From Akkermansiaceae bacterium (lineage in GTDB: Bacteria; Verrucomicrobiota; Verrucomicrobiia; Verrucomicrobiales; Akkermansiaceae), in contig CAJIZY010000014.1 of assembly GCA_905181965.1 (NCBI GenBank), positions 1 to 64,000 on the forward strand: 64,000 bases of DNA, written 5' to 3'. Below are positions 8,370 through 16,807 of the stretch, piece after piece. The notes under the pieces were generated by a model, which was given only the letters and a program-made list of their open reading frames with translations, had not been told where the DNA came from and did no database searches. Within the stretch, counting starts at the first letter, position 1. Each line of letters opens with the position of its first letter. A program made the position numbers and the translations under genes.

Positions 8370-9434
8370 ATGAAAATCGCAGTTGTTACTGGCTCAGCCG
8401 GACTGATTGGATCGGAATCCACTAAGGCTCTCCATGAAGCGGGGTTCACGGTTGTTGGAATTGACAATGACCTCCGCGCTTACTTTTTTGGGCAGGAAGC
8501 GTCAACCGATTCGACCAACTCTGAACTTCAAGAAAAGCTTCCAAACTACCGTCCCCGCAAGGTGGATATCCGTGACTTCGAAGCAGTAAAAGAAGTCTTT
8601 GAGGAGTTTGGATCGGACATCGAATTGATTGTTCATACTGCCGCACAGCCTTCGCATGATTGGGCGGCCAAGGAGCCGTTCACCGACTTTGGGGTAAATG
8701 CGAATGGCACTTTAAATCTGCTTGAGGCTACCCGCCAAATTTGTCCGGAGGCGGTCTTTATTTTCACGAGTACGAATAAAGTTTATGGTGACACACCGAA
8801 TCATCTTCCTTTGGTGGAATTAGAGGAACGATGGGAAATTGAAAAGTCACATCCCTTCCATGTCGGAATTGATGAATCGATGTCGATTGATCAATGCAAA
8901 CACTCTTTGTTTGGGGCCAGTAAGGTGGCAGCGGATGTCTTGGTTCAGGAATATGGTCGCTATTTTGGAATGAAATCTGGTGTCTTCCGTGGGGGTTGTC
9001 TCACTGGTCCTGCCCATGCTGGGGCTGAGCTTCATGGTTTCTTGGCTTACCTTATGAAGTGTATTGTGGAGGGACGGCCATACCGAATTTTTGGATATAA
9101 GGGGAAGCAAGTCCGCGATAATATTCACGCGCACGATTTGGTTTCCGCATTTCTGCACTTCTATGAGAATCCGCGGGTGGGAGAAGTTTACAACATGGGT
9201 GGCAGCCGCCATTCCAACTGCTCAATGCTGGAGGCGATTCGGATCGGTGAGGAGCTTTCAGGAAATAAGCTCGACTCCACCTATCTCGAGGATAATCGGG
9301 TTGGAGATCATATTTGGTATATCAGTGATGTCCAAAAATTCCAGAATCACTACCCAGATTGGAGCTACAAATATTCTATTAACGATATCTTAGGAGAAAT
9401 TTACGAGGCCTGTGCTAGCAATACATCGAAATAG
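8370..9434 (+). CDS. NAD-dependent sugar epimerase/dehydratase, CDP-paratose 2-epimerase-like
   Basis: This extended SDR protein has its start placed at the ATG at 8370, since an in-frame extension from 8316 would overlap the end of gmd. From 8370 it is 354 residues. GSAGLIGSE at residues 8-16 is the cofactor-binding motif, and TSTNKVYGD is the serine/threonine region typical of CDP-paratose/tyvelose 2-epimerase-like enzymes. The catalytic Tyr-x3-Lys position reads Phe181-Gly-Ala-Ser-Lys185, so the usual tyrosine is phenylalanine. I recall similar LFGASK sequences in this subfamily, so it may be a subgroup feature and not decay. The substrate is unknown, probably a nucleotide-activated deoxy or branched sugar of the same polymer. 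Confidence 0.8.
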   Translation: MKIAVVTGSAGLIGSESTKALHEAGFTVVGIDNDLRAYFFGQEASTDSTNSELQEKLPNYRPRKVDIRDFEAVKEVFEEFGSDIELIVHTAAQPSHDWAAKEPFTDFGVNANGTLNLLEATRQICPEAVFIFTSTNKVYGDTPNHLPLVELEERWEIEKSHPFHVGIDESMSIDQCKHSLFGASKVAADVLVQEYGRYFGMKSGVFRGGCLTGPAHAGAELHGFLAYLMKCIVEGRPYRIFGYKGKQVRDNIHAHDLVSAFLHFYENPRVGEVYNMGGSRHSNCSMLEAIRIGEELSGNKLDSTYLEDNRVGDHIWYISDVQKFQNHYPDWSYKYSINDILGEIYEACASNTSK

Positions 9435-9440
9435 ACGATT

Positions 9441-10202
9441 GTGACTCCGGAGAAGACAATCGAGGTCATCACCACTTCGTGTCTGGTGACGGATGCAGCC
9501 GATCTTACTGGGCGGATCGAAAATCAGATTCGCCATGATTCAGAGTTACCGTGGTCTATTGATTTTACGAACGTTCATATTGTCGCGATGCGAAAAGTGG
9601 ACGAGGACTTCCGGGAGCAGACTTCAATGGTTGATTGGTTTGTCCCTGACAGCCAAATCCTGACATGGGCGGTGAGTTGGTTGGGAGCGAGAGGCAATGA
9701 GCGGGTCTATGGTCCTGCCTTTCTTGATTACTTCATTCGCAATGCTGATCTAGATTTGACTCATTATTTTTTGGGAGCCTCTCAGGACTGTTTGACTCAG
9801 CTTTTAAGGAAGTTGCAAGAGAAGCGCCCTGGCCTCAAGATAGTGGGTTCGCATGATGGGTATTTCAAAAACACCGATGAAGGTGCGATCAACGAGGAGA
9901 TCAATCAATTAAAGCCAGATCTGGTGTGGGTGGGACTTGGAACTCCAAAGCAGCAGGATTGGGTCCATCGTAATAAGAAGAAGATCAAGGCCGGTGCGAT
10001 TTTGGCGGTCGGGTTTGCCTTTGATGTCAATGCCGGAACCAAAAGCGATGCTCCGGACTGGATGGGAAGATTTGGAGTGCTTTGGCTTTACCGTTTTATT
10101 TGCGAACCACGTCGACTCTTTAAACGTTATGCGGTCTATAACTCGGTTTTTCTATGGCATCTCTTTCGTCAAGTGATGGTTAGGGATTGCAGCGGAAAGT
10201 GA
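9441..10202 (+). CDS. WecG/TagA/CpsF family glycosyltransferase (GT26)
   Basis: This 253-residue GT26-type transferase typically adds the second sugar (for example a ManNAc or glucuronic acid unit) to an undecaprenyl-linked primer at the inner face of the membrane. Supporting segments are the early TNVHIVAMRK, PDSQILTW (where most family members read PDG), and the C-terminal LKPDLVWVGLGTPKQQDW and PDWMGRFGVLWLYRFICEPRRLFKRY, which are diagnostic. The start is a GTG at 9441, seven bases after the upstream stop. The enzyme is probably peripheral at the membrane through its basic C-terminus. No priming phosphoglycosyltransferase is visible nearby. Confidence 0.9.
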   Translation: MTPEKTIEVITTSCLVTDAADLTGRIENQIRHDSELPWSIDFTNVHIVAMRKVDEDFREQTSMVDWFVPDSQILTWAVSWLGARGNERVYGPAFLDYFIRNADLDLTHYFLGASQDCLTQLLRKLQEKRPGLKIVGSHDGYFKNTDEGAINEEINQLKPDLVWVGLGTPKQQDWVHRNKKKIKAGAILAVGFAFDVNAGTKSDAPDWMGRFGVLWLYRFICEPRRLFKRYAVYNSVFLWHLFRQVMVRDCSGK

Positions 10203-10209
10203 CTTATCC

Positions 10210-11616
10210 ATGAATTTTGCGGACGTCAGGTTTTGGGGAATCCTAGCAGTTTCTCTTTTGGCGATTTTGGTTATCCGCGTGGTTGTAGTGAAGGTAATGC
10301 GCCCTGATCCGGGTCATTACGATCGGGCTGCACTCGCGATCACGGGGCTTGTCCTTTTGGGTTGTGTGAGCCTCCTGTCACTGGGAATTTTTGCTGCGGT
10401 TAGTGTGACCACTTACCTTGGCTTACATCTTATTTTAAAAACCGATTCGTCTCAGAAGCGTCGTGCAAAGTGGTTATGGCTTTTGATCCCTCTGCAACTT
10501 TCACCTCTATTATTTTACAAATATGGTGGGTTTTTGGGGAATGATATCCTTGGCCTTGAAAGCCGTTCTTTTACCAATGTTATCATTCCCGTTGGGATTT
10601 CTTTTTACACCTTTCAGTTGATTTCCTTTGCGGTCGATACCTTGAAGCGAAGCCAACCCCTACCGAGTCCATTAAACACTTTGAATTTTGCGGGCTTTTT
10701 CCCGCAGATTGTTGCTGGCCCGATTGAACGACGTGAGACGCTTCTCCCCCAGCTCGAAAAATTTCGTTTTCGCTGGGACAAAAAAGCGGTCGAAACCGGA
10801 TTGACTTGGATTATCCTCGGTCTTTTTTTCAAGCGCTGTCTGGCTGACAATTTGGCCTTAACCCCGCTGGTCCATTCTGGAACAAATCCTTTTTTGGTTT
10901 GGCTGGATACTGTGATGTTTGGTTTTCGCATCTATTTCGACTTCTGCGGATATAGTCTCATGGCCTTGGGGGTCGCTCAATGTCTTGGAATAAGGCTGAC
11001 GCTTAATTTTCGAAGCCCCTACGGGGCTTCAAATATTGCTGACTTTTGGCGCCGTTGGCATGTGACGTTGAGCACCTGGTTTAGGGACTATATTTATCTT
11101 CCTTTAGGAGGTTCACGCACTGGATTTTGGACGGCGAATCTTCTAATTGTATTCGCGATTTCGGGGATCTGGCATGGAGCAGGTTGGAACTTTTTGATTT
11201 GGGGAGGAATGCATGGTTTTTTCCTCTTGGTCTATCGTTTGCCGATGAAGGTAAATCTACCTCGTGCAGTTGGTTTTCTTTTAACTCATCTTTGTGTTTT
11301 CCTAGCGTGGCTTTGTTTTTATGAGACCAATACGCAGGAATTATTCCGCAAGCTTGGGTTGCTTCTGAATCCTGCCTCTTACGATGGCTTGGCAGTCCGA
11401 TCATTTATTGCAGCCTGCTTATCTCCTAATGGTCTCGATGTTTTTGGGATCTTGGGAATTGTCGTTTGTGTCATTAGCCTCGAGATGTGGTCATTAAGAA
11501 GACAAGGTGAGCCCTATCGATTTCTCCGAACCAGAGGGGCAGCAGCTATTCTAATTTTTCTGACGGTAATTTTGTCCCCAATCTCGAACAACGATTTCAT
11601 TTATTTTGCCTTCTAA
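10210..11616 (+). CDS. MBOAT family O-acyltransferase (AlgI-like)
   Basis: This 468-residue polytopic membrane protein has about ten hydrophobic segments. It carries the MBOAT hallmark FWRRWHVTLSTWFRDYIYLP, followed by GGSRTGF, the WHGAGWNFLIWGG motif with a probable catalytic His, and GMHGF. These proteins pass acyl (usually acetyl) groups across the membrane to a partner that esterifies extracellular polysaccharides, as AlgI does for alginate. The next gene overlaps it by 11 bases and encodes a membrane-anchored SGNH-like protein, a plausible acetyl-transfer partner analogous to AlgJ/AlgX. It is part of the exopolysaccharide locus. Confidence 0.9.
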   Translation: MNFADVRFWGILAVSLLAILVIRVVVVKVMRPDPGHYDRAALAITGLVLLGCVSLLSLGIFAAVSVTTYLGLHLILKTDSSQKRRAKWLWLLIPLQLSPLLFYKYGGFLGNDILGLESRSFTNVIIPVGISFYTFQLISFAVDTLKRSQPLPSPLNTLNFAGFFPQIVAGPIERRETLLPQLEKFRFRWDKKAVETGLTWIILGLFFKRCLADNLALTPLVHSGTNPFLVWLDTVMFGFRIYFDFCGYSLMALGVAQCLGIRLTLNFRSPYGASNIADFWRRWHVTLSTWFRDYIYLPLGGSRTGFWTANLLIVFAISGIWHGAGWNFLIWGGMHGFFLLVYRLPMKVNLPRAVGFLLTHLCVFLAWLCFYETNTQELFRKLGLLLNPASYDGLAVRSFIAACLSPNGLDVFGILGIVVCVISLEMWSLRRQGEPYRFLRTRGAAAILIFLTVILSPISNNDFIYFAF

Positions 11617-12583
11617 GTTCCTGCGAATGATTCGCGCCAGTTTTAGTGATCGTCATCCAGCAGGAATGATCGCAATCGCGTGCGTTGCCTTATTGGTAGC
11701 AACAATATTTTCGTATTATCAGACGACACAGTGGAATCCTGAAATGCGGTTTTGGAAGGCCGCCGCCGCCGCCAAATCAGAATGGATGGATTCGTTAAGA
11801 AAATCGAAAGAGACTCCTGTGATTATTTGTCTTGGTGGATCAGCAACCGGTTTTGGAATTGACGCTGAATATGCTGATCGTGAATTGGGTTGCCGGCTCG
11901 TGAATTTTGGATTGCATGCGGGAATGGGAGCTGATGCTTTGACTGGCTTTGCACTTTCCAAGGCGAAAAAGGGGGACACGTTACTTGTGATGCTAGAACC
12001 GGAGTTGTTAGCTGATAGCGAGATGGAGGCGGCGCTTGGGGTCCAATTTTCTCATGCGATTGGGGAGCGAGAAATTTTAAATTGGGATGGTGCGACTTCA
12101 AGTTTTCACCTGGCAAGCCTGAGGCCTGGGGCCTCGAATATTTTCGGGGTGATTGGGAAAATATTGATGGGGCGGCCAATGTATCGATATCAGCTTAGAG
12201 ATATGCGCAAGGGTGGCTTGTTAACGACACCGGTCACTTCCGGGCTTGCTGCTCGTAACTCTTCGCCAGAAAGCTTGTCGGAGTCTGCCAAGAAACTTTT
12301 AAAGGATTTGGTGTCAGTTGCCCGGGAGCGCAAAATAGAAATTATTTATGGATTGCCATGGGTTTATAGCGATGAGGGAAACGCACATCTGGTCCGTCGA
12401 GATCGATCAAAATTTCTTAACGATGTTGAGAAAATCATGCCGGTGATTTATGAAGATGATTTTGGTGTAAGTACGGAAAAAATCAATTTCCGAGATTCAC
12501 CCCAACACCTTTCAGAGACAGCAGCAAGGAGAAGAACCGAGCGACTCGTCAAAATTCTTCAGGAAAAATTTGTGGTTCGCTAG
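11606..12583 (+). CDS. Membrane-anchored SGNH-like protein, probable partner of the MBOAT acyltransferase
   Basis: The 325-residue protein starts at TTG 11606, overlapping the upstream stop, or at ATG 11627. A single transmembrane segment at about residues 20-40 (IACVALLVATIFSYY) would anchor an outward-facing domain. ICLGGSATGFGIDAEY resembles an SGNH block I with a GGSA nucleophile region, and RDSPQHLSETAARRRTERL near the end resembles block V with a His. This matches the size and topology of AlgJ/DltD-like auxiliary acetyltransferases, although identity is too low for a specific name. Overlap with the MBOAT gene suggests a two-component O-acetylation module. Confidence 0.65.
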   Translation: MPSKFLRMIRASFSDRHPAGMIAIACVALLVATIFSYYQTTQWNPEMRFWKAAAAAKSEWMDSLRKSKETPVIICLGGSATGFGIDAEYADRELGCRLVNFGLHAGMGADALTGFALSKAKKGDTLLVMLEPELLADSEMEAALGVQFSHAIGEREILNWDGATSSFHLASLRPGASNIFGVIGKILMGRPMYRYQLRDMRKGGLLTTPVTSGLAARNSSPESLSESAKKLLKDLVSVARERKIEIIYGLPWVYSDEGNAHLVRRDRSKFLNDVEKIMPVIYEDDFGVSTEKINFRDSPQHLSETAARRRTERLVKILQEKFVVR

Positions 12584-12617
12584 GGACCCAATATGAGATT
12601 TTTAATACCGTTGTTAG

Positions 12618-13198
12618 ATGGCCAATAATATTCATACCCAGTTTCATCGCTTCGTGTCTTCTGGCGAAAAAGAAGATCTTCTTGGGCAAAAAGGCATGGT
12701 TCTTTGGATGTATGGACTCAGTGGCGCAGGCAAATCTACAATTGCGGCTGCCTTGGAAAGGGAACTTCATAACGAAGGACGCTTTGTGGTCATTCTCGAC
12801 GGTGATAATTTTCGACACGGCCTCAATTCGGATCTCGGATTCAGTGATGAAGATCGATCTGAGAATGTGCGGCGCGTTGCGGAAGTTGCTAAAATGTTTG
12901 CTTTGCAAGGAGTGATCGTGGTGGTCGGAGTGATTACGCCGAAAGGGGCCCTCCGGGAGCTCGCAAAGAAGGTAGTCGGGGATTCTTTTGTTGAAATCTA
13001 TATCCACGCTTCATTTGAAACCTGTGCTTCCCGAGATCCCAATTGGACGCTAATATTGTTGATGGAAAAATCAAACAGTTTACTGGAAAAGATAGCGGTT
13101 TTGAAGAACCCGATTGTCCTGATTTGCTGATTAATACGGAAGAGCTTGAGCCTTCAGCAGCAGTGAAAAAGATTAAAACACTCTTGCCAGGACTCTGA
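12618..13198 (+). CDS. cysC: Adenylylsulfate (APS) kinase with an apparent 1-nt frameshift
   Basis: CysC phosphorylates adenosine 5'-phosphosulfate to PAPS, the sulfate donor. The P-loop GLSGAGKST, the substrate segment DGDNFRHGLNSDLGF and DEDRSENVRRVAEVAK are intact. After ETCASRDPN near 13041-13045 the frame shifts: the expected C-terminus ANIVDGKIKQFTGKDSGF continues in another frame to a stop at 13196-13198. Adding one A to the AA at 13041-13042 restores a protein of about 193 residues, the normal CysC size, reading RDPKLDANIVDGK. A homopolymer sequencing deletion is likelier than true loss. As written, an aberrant 170-residue form ends at 13130. It lies just ahead of cysD and cysN in the polysaccharide locus. 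Confidence 0.85.
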
Positions 13199-13259
13199 AC
13201 TGACCATAAAGCCACCTCAGGGCCTTAAACCTGATTAATCTGACAAACTTAGTTAACAA

Positions 13260-14165
13260 ATGTCTAATTACAATTTAAGTCATCTCAACCAATTGGAAGC
13301 AGAGGCGATTTTTATTCTCCGTGAGACGGCGGCGCAATTCGAGAATCCGGGCCTTCTTTTCTCGGCTGGTAAAGATTCCATTGTGATGGCTCACCTAGCG
13401 CGGAAGGCCTTTTATCCGGCGCGGATTCCCTTCCCTCTCGTTCACGTTGATACTGGGCATAATTTTCCGGAGACCATTGCTTTCCGTGATGCCTACGCAG
13501 AGAAAATAGGAGCACGATTATTTGTGGGTTTAGTCCAAGACTCAATTGATAAGGGAACAGCAGTGGAAGAGACAGGTGCTAATGCTTCGCGCAATAAGCT
13601 TCAGACAGTGACCCTTCTCGAAACAATCGAGGAGCAACAATATGATGCGGTTCTCGGCGGCGGCCGTCGTGATGAGGAGAAGGCGAGGGCAAAAGAGCGT
13701 TTCTTTTCCCACCGAAATGATTTTGGAGAGTGGGATCCTAAAAATCAGCGTCCTGAGCTTTGGAATCTTTTCAATGGGCGCAAGCAATCAGGAGAGCACT
13801 TTAGGGTCTTTCCCTTGTCCAACTTTACCGAGATGGACGTTTGGATGTATATGCATCGTGAAGGAATCGAATTGCCAAGTCTCTACTATGCCCATGAGCG
13901 CGAAACAGTGACCCGAAATGGAGTCATCTTGTCGGTTTCGGAATTTGTTCAGCCGCGGGAGGGTGAAACGGTTGAGGTTAAGAAGATTCGTTTTAGGACG
14001 ATGGGAGATGCTACGATTACTGGGGCGGTTGAAAGCAGCGCAGACACGATGGAGCAGATTATTGAAGAGGTCGCTGCGGCGCGTCAGACCGAGCGTGGCA
14101 ATCGTGCAGATGACAAGCGATCTGAAACAGCGATGGAAGACCGAAAGAAAGAAGGCTACTTTTAA
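13260..14165 (+). CDS. cysD: Sulfate adenylyltransferase subunit 2
   Basis: CysD is the catalytic ATP sulfurylase subunit; with the CysN GTPase it makes APS from ATP and sulfate. The 301-residue protein begins with SNYNLSHLNQLEAEAIFILRE and has the PP-loop LLFSAGKDSIVM. It also has HVDTGHNFPETIAFRD, GGGRRDEEKARAKERFFS and the C-terminal RTMGDATITGAVES, all classical. The length is normal. Placement inside a polysaccharide locus, with cysC just upstream and cysN two genes on, points to sulfation of the polymer or general sulfate activation. The cytoplasmic site is inferred. Confidence 0.95.
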   Translation: MSNYNLSHLNQLEAEAIFILRETAAQFENPGLLFSAGKDSIVMAHLARKAFYPARIPFPLVHVDTGHNFPETIAFRDAYAEKIGARLFVGLVQDSIDKGTAVEETGANASRNKLQTVTLLETIEEQQYDAVLGGGRRDEEKARAKERFFSHRNDFGEWDPKNQRPELWNLFNGRKQSGEHFRVFPLSNFTEMDVWMYMHREGIELPSLYYAHERETVTRNGVILSVSEFVQPREGETVEVKKIRFRTMGDATITGAVESSADTMEQIIEEVAAARQTERGNRADDKRSETAMEDRKKEGYF

Positions 14166-14169
14166 AAAT

Positions 14170-15465
14170 ATGAAATATCCAGTAAAACAAGAAACGATGG
14201 TCTTTGCCTCAATGACGGTTTGGCTTCCGGCATTGAGTATTGAAGATTTGCAGTTTTCTTATGAAGCGGCTGTCCTTGAGGCAAATGAGGGCCGCGACAA
14301 ACAGCTTGGGACCTTGAATCAACGTTATCTAACTGCTTTATCTAAATTGCAGAAACAGGCCCAAAAACAGGGGACCTTGGATAAAGCAGTCGCTATTAAG
14401 AATGAGGGGATCTTGATTGAAGAAAAAACTTGGCCAATGCCTCCTGTTCCTCCGGCCGCTTCTAAAATTCTCCAAGGCCCAAGACGGACCTACTTGAAAG
14501 CTCGATTTAGTATTGAAAAAGATTGGGCGCTTAAAACCGTGATGCTGGCAGATAAAATGGAAAAAGCTCTTAAGGGAAAAATTCTGAGTCTTACAAAATC
14601 CGGGAATCTTGAAGAAGCTCAAGGAGCTCAGGTGCTTCTCAAGAAGATCGAACAAGATCCAGAGCTTGCCAACGCACGTGAGCTACCTTCCAGAGTGATG
14701 CAGAGCGGAAGATCTCGCGCTGGGTTTATCGTCCGGAGGAATGGTGATGATTTGGAAGTTATGGTTAGGTATGACAGTGAGGGTAAAATTAGCTTAAAAA
14801 GTCCGGTTGAGAATGTGGTTGAAAAAACGGGTGGCAAGCGGGAAAAAGGAAGGACAAGTGCCCGAACCTTAGGCGAATTTGTTGGGGTAGGGGCTGAGAG
14901 TACAGAGCGACATATTGCCCTAGATTACACTCCGGAAGATGGGAAGTTAACTCCAGAGGAAGTTATTGGAGTCGATATTAATTTTCAAAATGATGAAGGG
15001 ACAATTTACGAAATTAAAAGAGGGACAAAAAATGCTTATCTCGGGTTTTCAAACCTCCTCGGGACTCTCTCCTCACCTGCCACTTATCGCATCATTGGAG
15101 AGCTCAAAATACCCAAGGGAAATAACGCTCTTTCGGGGCTCTTTTTTAAACATGGAAATTCGACGGGCACTATTATTGGTGAGCAAATTATCGGATCAGG
15201 GAATTGGGAAACCGTGATTAGGGAAGGTGCGGGAGGGTCAATTTTGCCTCTTTTTCGGATCCACTTCTCTGGATTCAAGCTCTCTGACATCAATAGAGCC
15301 TGGGGCGACAAAGTTGTCCTGAAGAATCTCCGAGTAGAGTTCATTAAGTTTTCGGCCCACATCGTCGAGCAATATGGTGATTCAGGAGAAGCAATCATTG
15401 CTGAAAAAAATCCTTTGAGACAAAGGCTCCTCGTAACAAATGGAGTTCTTGTGGAAGGCCTTTAA
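14170..15465 (+). CDS. Hypothetical exported protein between cysD and cysN
   Basis: I do not recognise this 431-residue protein. The start at ATG 14170, four bases after the cysD stop, is preferred over an in-frame extension that would run antisense-free over cysD from 13918. Residues 1-23 look like an imperfect signal peptide (VFASMTVWLPALS). Residues about 25-185 are charged and helical, suggesting a coiled coil (for example QRYLTALSKLQKQAQKQGTL). The rest is beta-rich and may be a carbohydrate-binding or jelly-roll-like fold, ending LLVTNGVLVEGL. Its insertion between two subunits of one enzyme is odd and suggests it is needed with sulfate activation or the sulfated product. No catalytic motif is visible. 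Confidence 0.7.
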   Translation: MKYPVKQETMVFASMTVWLPALSIEDLQFSYEAAVLEANEGRDKQLGTLNQRYLTALSKLQKQAQKQGTLDKAVAIKNEGILIEEKTWPMPPVPPAASKILQGPRRTYLKARFSIEKDWALKTVMLADKMEKALKGKILSLTKSGNLEEAQGAQVLLKKIEQDPELANARELPSRVMQSGRSRAGFIVRRNGDDLEVMVRYDSEGKISLKSPVENVVEKTGGKREKGRTSARTLGEFVGVGAESTERHIALDYTPEDGKLTPEEVIGVDINFQNDEGTIYEIKRGTKNAYLGFSNLLGTLSSPATYRIIGELKIPKGNNALSGLFFKHGNSTGTIIGEQIIGSGNWETVIREGAGGSILPLFRIHFSGFKLSDINRAWGDKVVLKNLRVEFIKFSAHIVEQYGDSGEAIIAEKNPLRQRLLVTNGVLVEGL

Positions 15466-15488
15466 ATTTAACTTTTCGATTACCACTT

Positions 15489-16733
15489 ATGGATCTCCTT
15501 CGCTTTACAACTGCTGGCTCTGTGGATGACGGCAAGTCCACCTTGATTGGACGATTACTCTATGATTCCAAGTCAATCTTTGAAGATCAATTAGAAGCGA
15601 TCGAGGAATCTTCACGAAAAAAAGGAGATGAAAATGTCAACCTTGCCTTACTTACAGACGGACTTAAAGCGGAGCGTGAGCAGGGAATTACGATTGACGT
15701 AGCTTATCGTTACTTCGCCACTCCTAAACGAAAGTTTATCATCGCGGACACTCCCGGTCATATCCAATACACCCGAAATATGGTGACTGGGGCTTCAACG
15801 GCCAACCTTGCGATCATCTTGATTGATGCCCGTAAAGGTGTCATTGAACAAACAAAACGGCATTCATTTATTGCGAATTTGTTAAGCATCAAACATGTCG
15901 TCGTTGCGGTCAATAAGATGGACCTCGTTGATTACGACCAAGGGGTCTATGATGAGATCGTAAAAGACTATCAATCGTTTGTCTCGCGTCTCGACAACTT
16001 GGTGGACATTACCCCAATCCCGATTTCAGCACTCAACGGTGACAATGTTGTTGAGAAGTCTAAGAAGATGTCTTGGTTTGAGGGAAGTAGCCTCCTTTAT
16101 CATCTTGAAAACGTGTATGTTGGGGGAGATGAAAATCATGTCCAAGCTCGATTTCCGGTGCAATGGGTGATCCGTCCACAGAGCGATAAATTTCATGATT
16201 TCCGGGGCTTTGCAGGTCGGGTTGCTGGAGGTGTTTTTCGACCAGGGGATGACGTCACCGTATTGCCATCTGGCTTTAGTAGTCGAGTCAAAGAAGTGTT
16301 TCAAGACGGTGAAGAGATGGAAGAGGCTTTTGCACCTCAGTCGATTACCATAACTCTCGAAGATGAAATTGATATTTCACGGGGTGACATGTTGGTGAAG
16401 GCGAACAACCCACCCAAGCAAAGTCAAAATTTAGAAGCGATGATCTGCTGGTTTTCAAATCAGAATTTAAATCAGCGTGCGAAACTCATCATCCGGCACA
16501 CCACGCGGGAGACTAAAGCGATTGTGCAAAAGATGAGTTATAAAGTGGACATCAACACCTTACGCAAAGAAGAGGATTCCTCGTCATTTTCACTCAATGA
16601 GATTGGTCGAATTTCGCTGAGAACGGCAGCTCCCTTATGTTATGATTCGTATAATAACAATCGTCAGACCGGATCATTTATTCTCATTGATCCAGGAACC
16701 AATGAGACGGTTGCCGCGGGAATGATCGTTTAG
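15489..16733 (+). CDS. cysN: Sulfate adenylyltransferase subunit 1 (GTPase)
   Basis: CysN couples GTP hydrolysis to APS synthesis by CysD. The 414-residue EF-Tu-like protein has the G1 motif GSVDDGKST, the switch region REQGITIDVAYRYF, G3 DTPGH, G4 NKMD and the family-specific FPVQWVIRP in the beta-barrel domain. It is the short, stand-alone form without a fused C-terminal CysC domain, consistent with the separate cysC gene upstream. The neighbours are the unknown exported gene upstream and a pyruvyl transferase 74 bp downstream. It looks complete at both ends, closing at GMIV. Confidence 0.93.
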   Translation: MDLLRFTTAGSVDDGKSTLIGRLLYDSKSIFEDQLEAIEESSRKKGDENVNLALLTDGLKAEREQGITIDVAYRYFATPKRKFIIADTPGHIQYTRNMVTGASTANLAIILIDARKGVIEQTKRHSFIANLLSIKHVVVAVNKMDLVDYDQGVYDEIVKDYQSFVSRLDNLVDITPIPISALNGDNVVEKSKKMSWFEGSSLLYHLENVYVGGDENHVQARFPVQWVIRPQSDKFHDFRGFAGRVAGGVFRPGDDVTVLPSGFSSRVKEVFQDGEEMEEAFAPQSITITLEDEIDISRGDMLVKANNPPKQSQNLEAMICWFSNQNLNQRAKLIIRHTTRETKAIVQKMSYKVDINTLRKEEDSSSFSLNEIGRISLRTAAPLCYDSYNNNRQTGSFILIDPGTNETVAAGMIV

Positions 16734-16807
16734 GGATTACTTTGAGCCCTTTTTCTAAAGAGCCCAACTTGTTTACGTCAAATCTCGTGCTGATCCGCTG
16801 AACTTGT

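Noticed and set aside
13918..14169. In-frame N-terminal extension of the hypothetical gene at 14170 into cysD
   Set aside because: The extension lies wholly over the conserved cysD C-terminus in another frame and is Arg/Leu-rich shadow sequence; the ATG at 14170, four bases after cysD, is the natural start.
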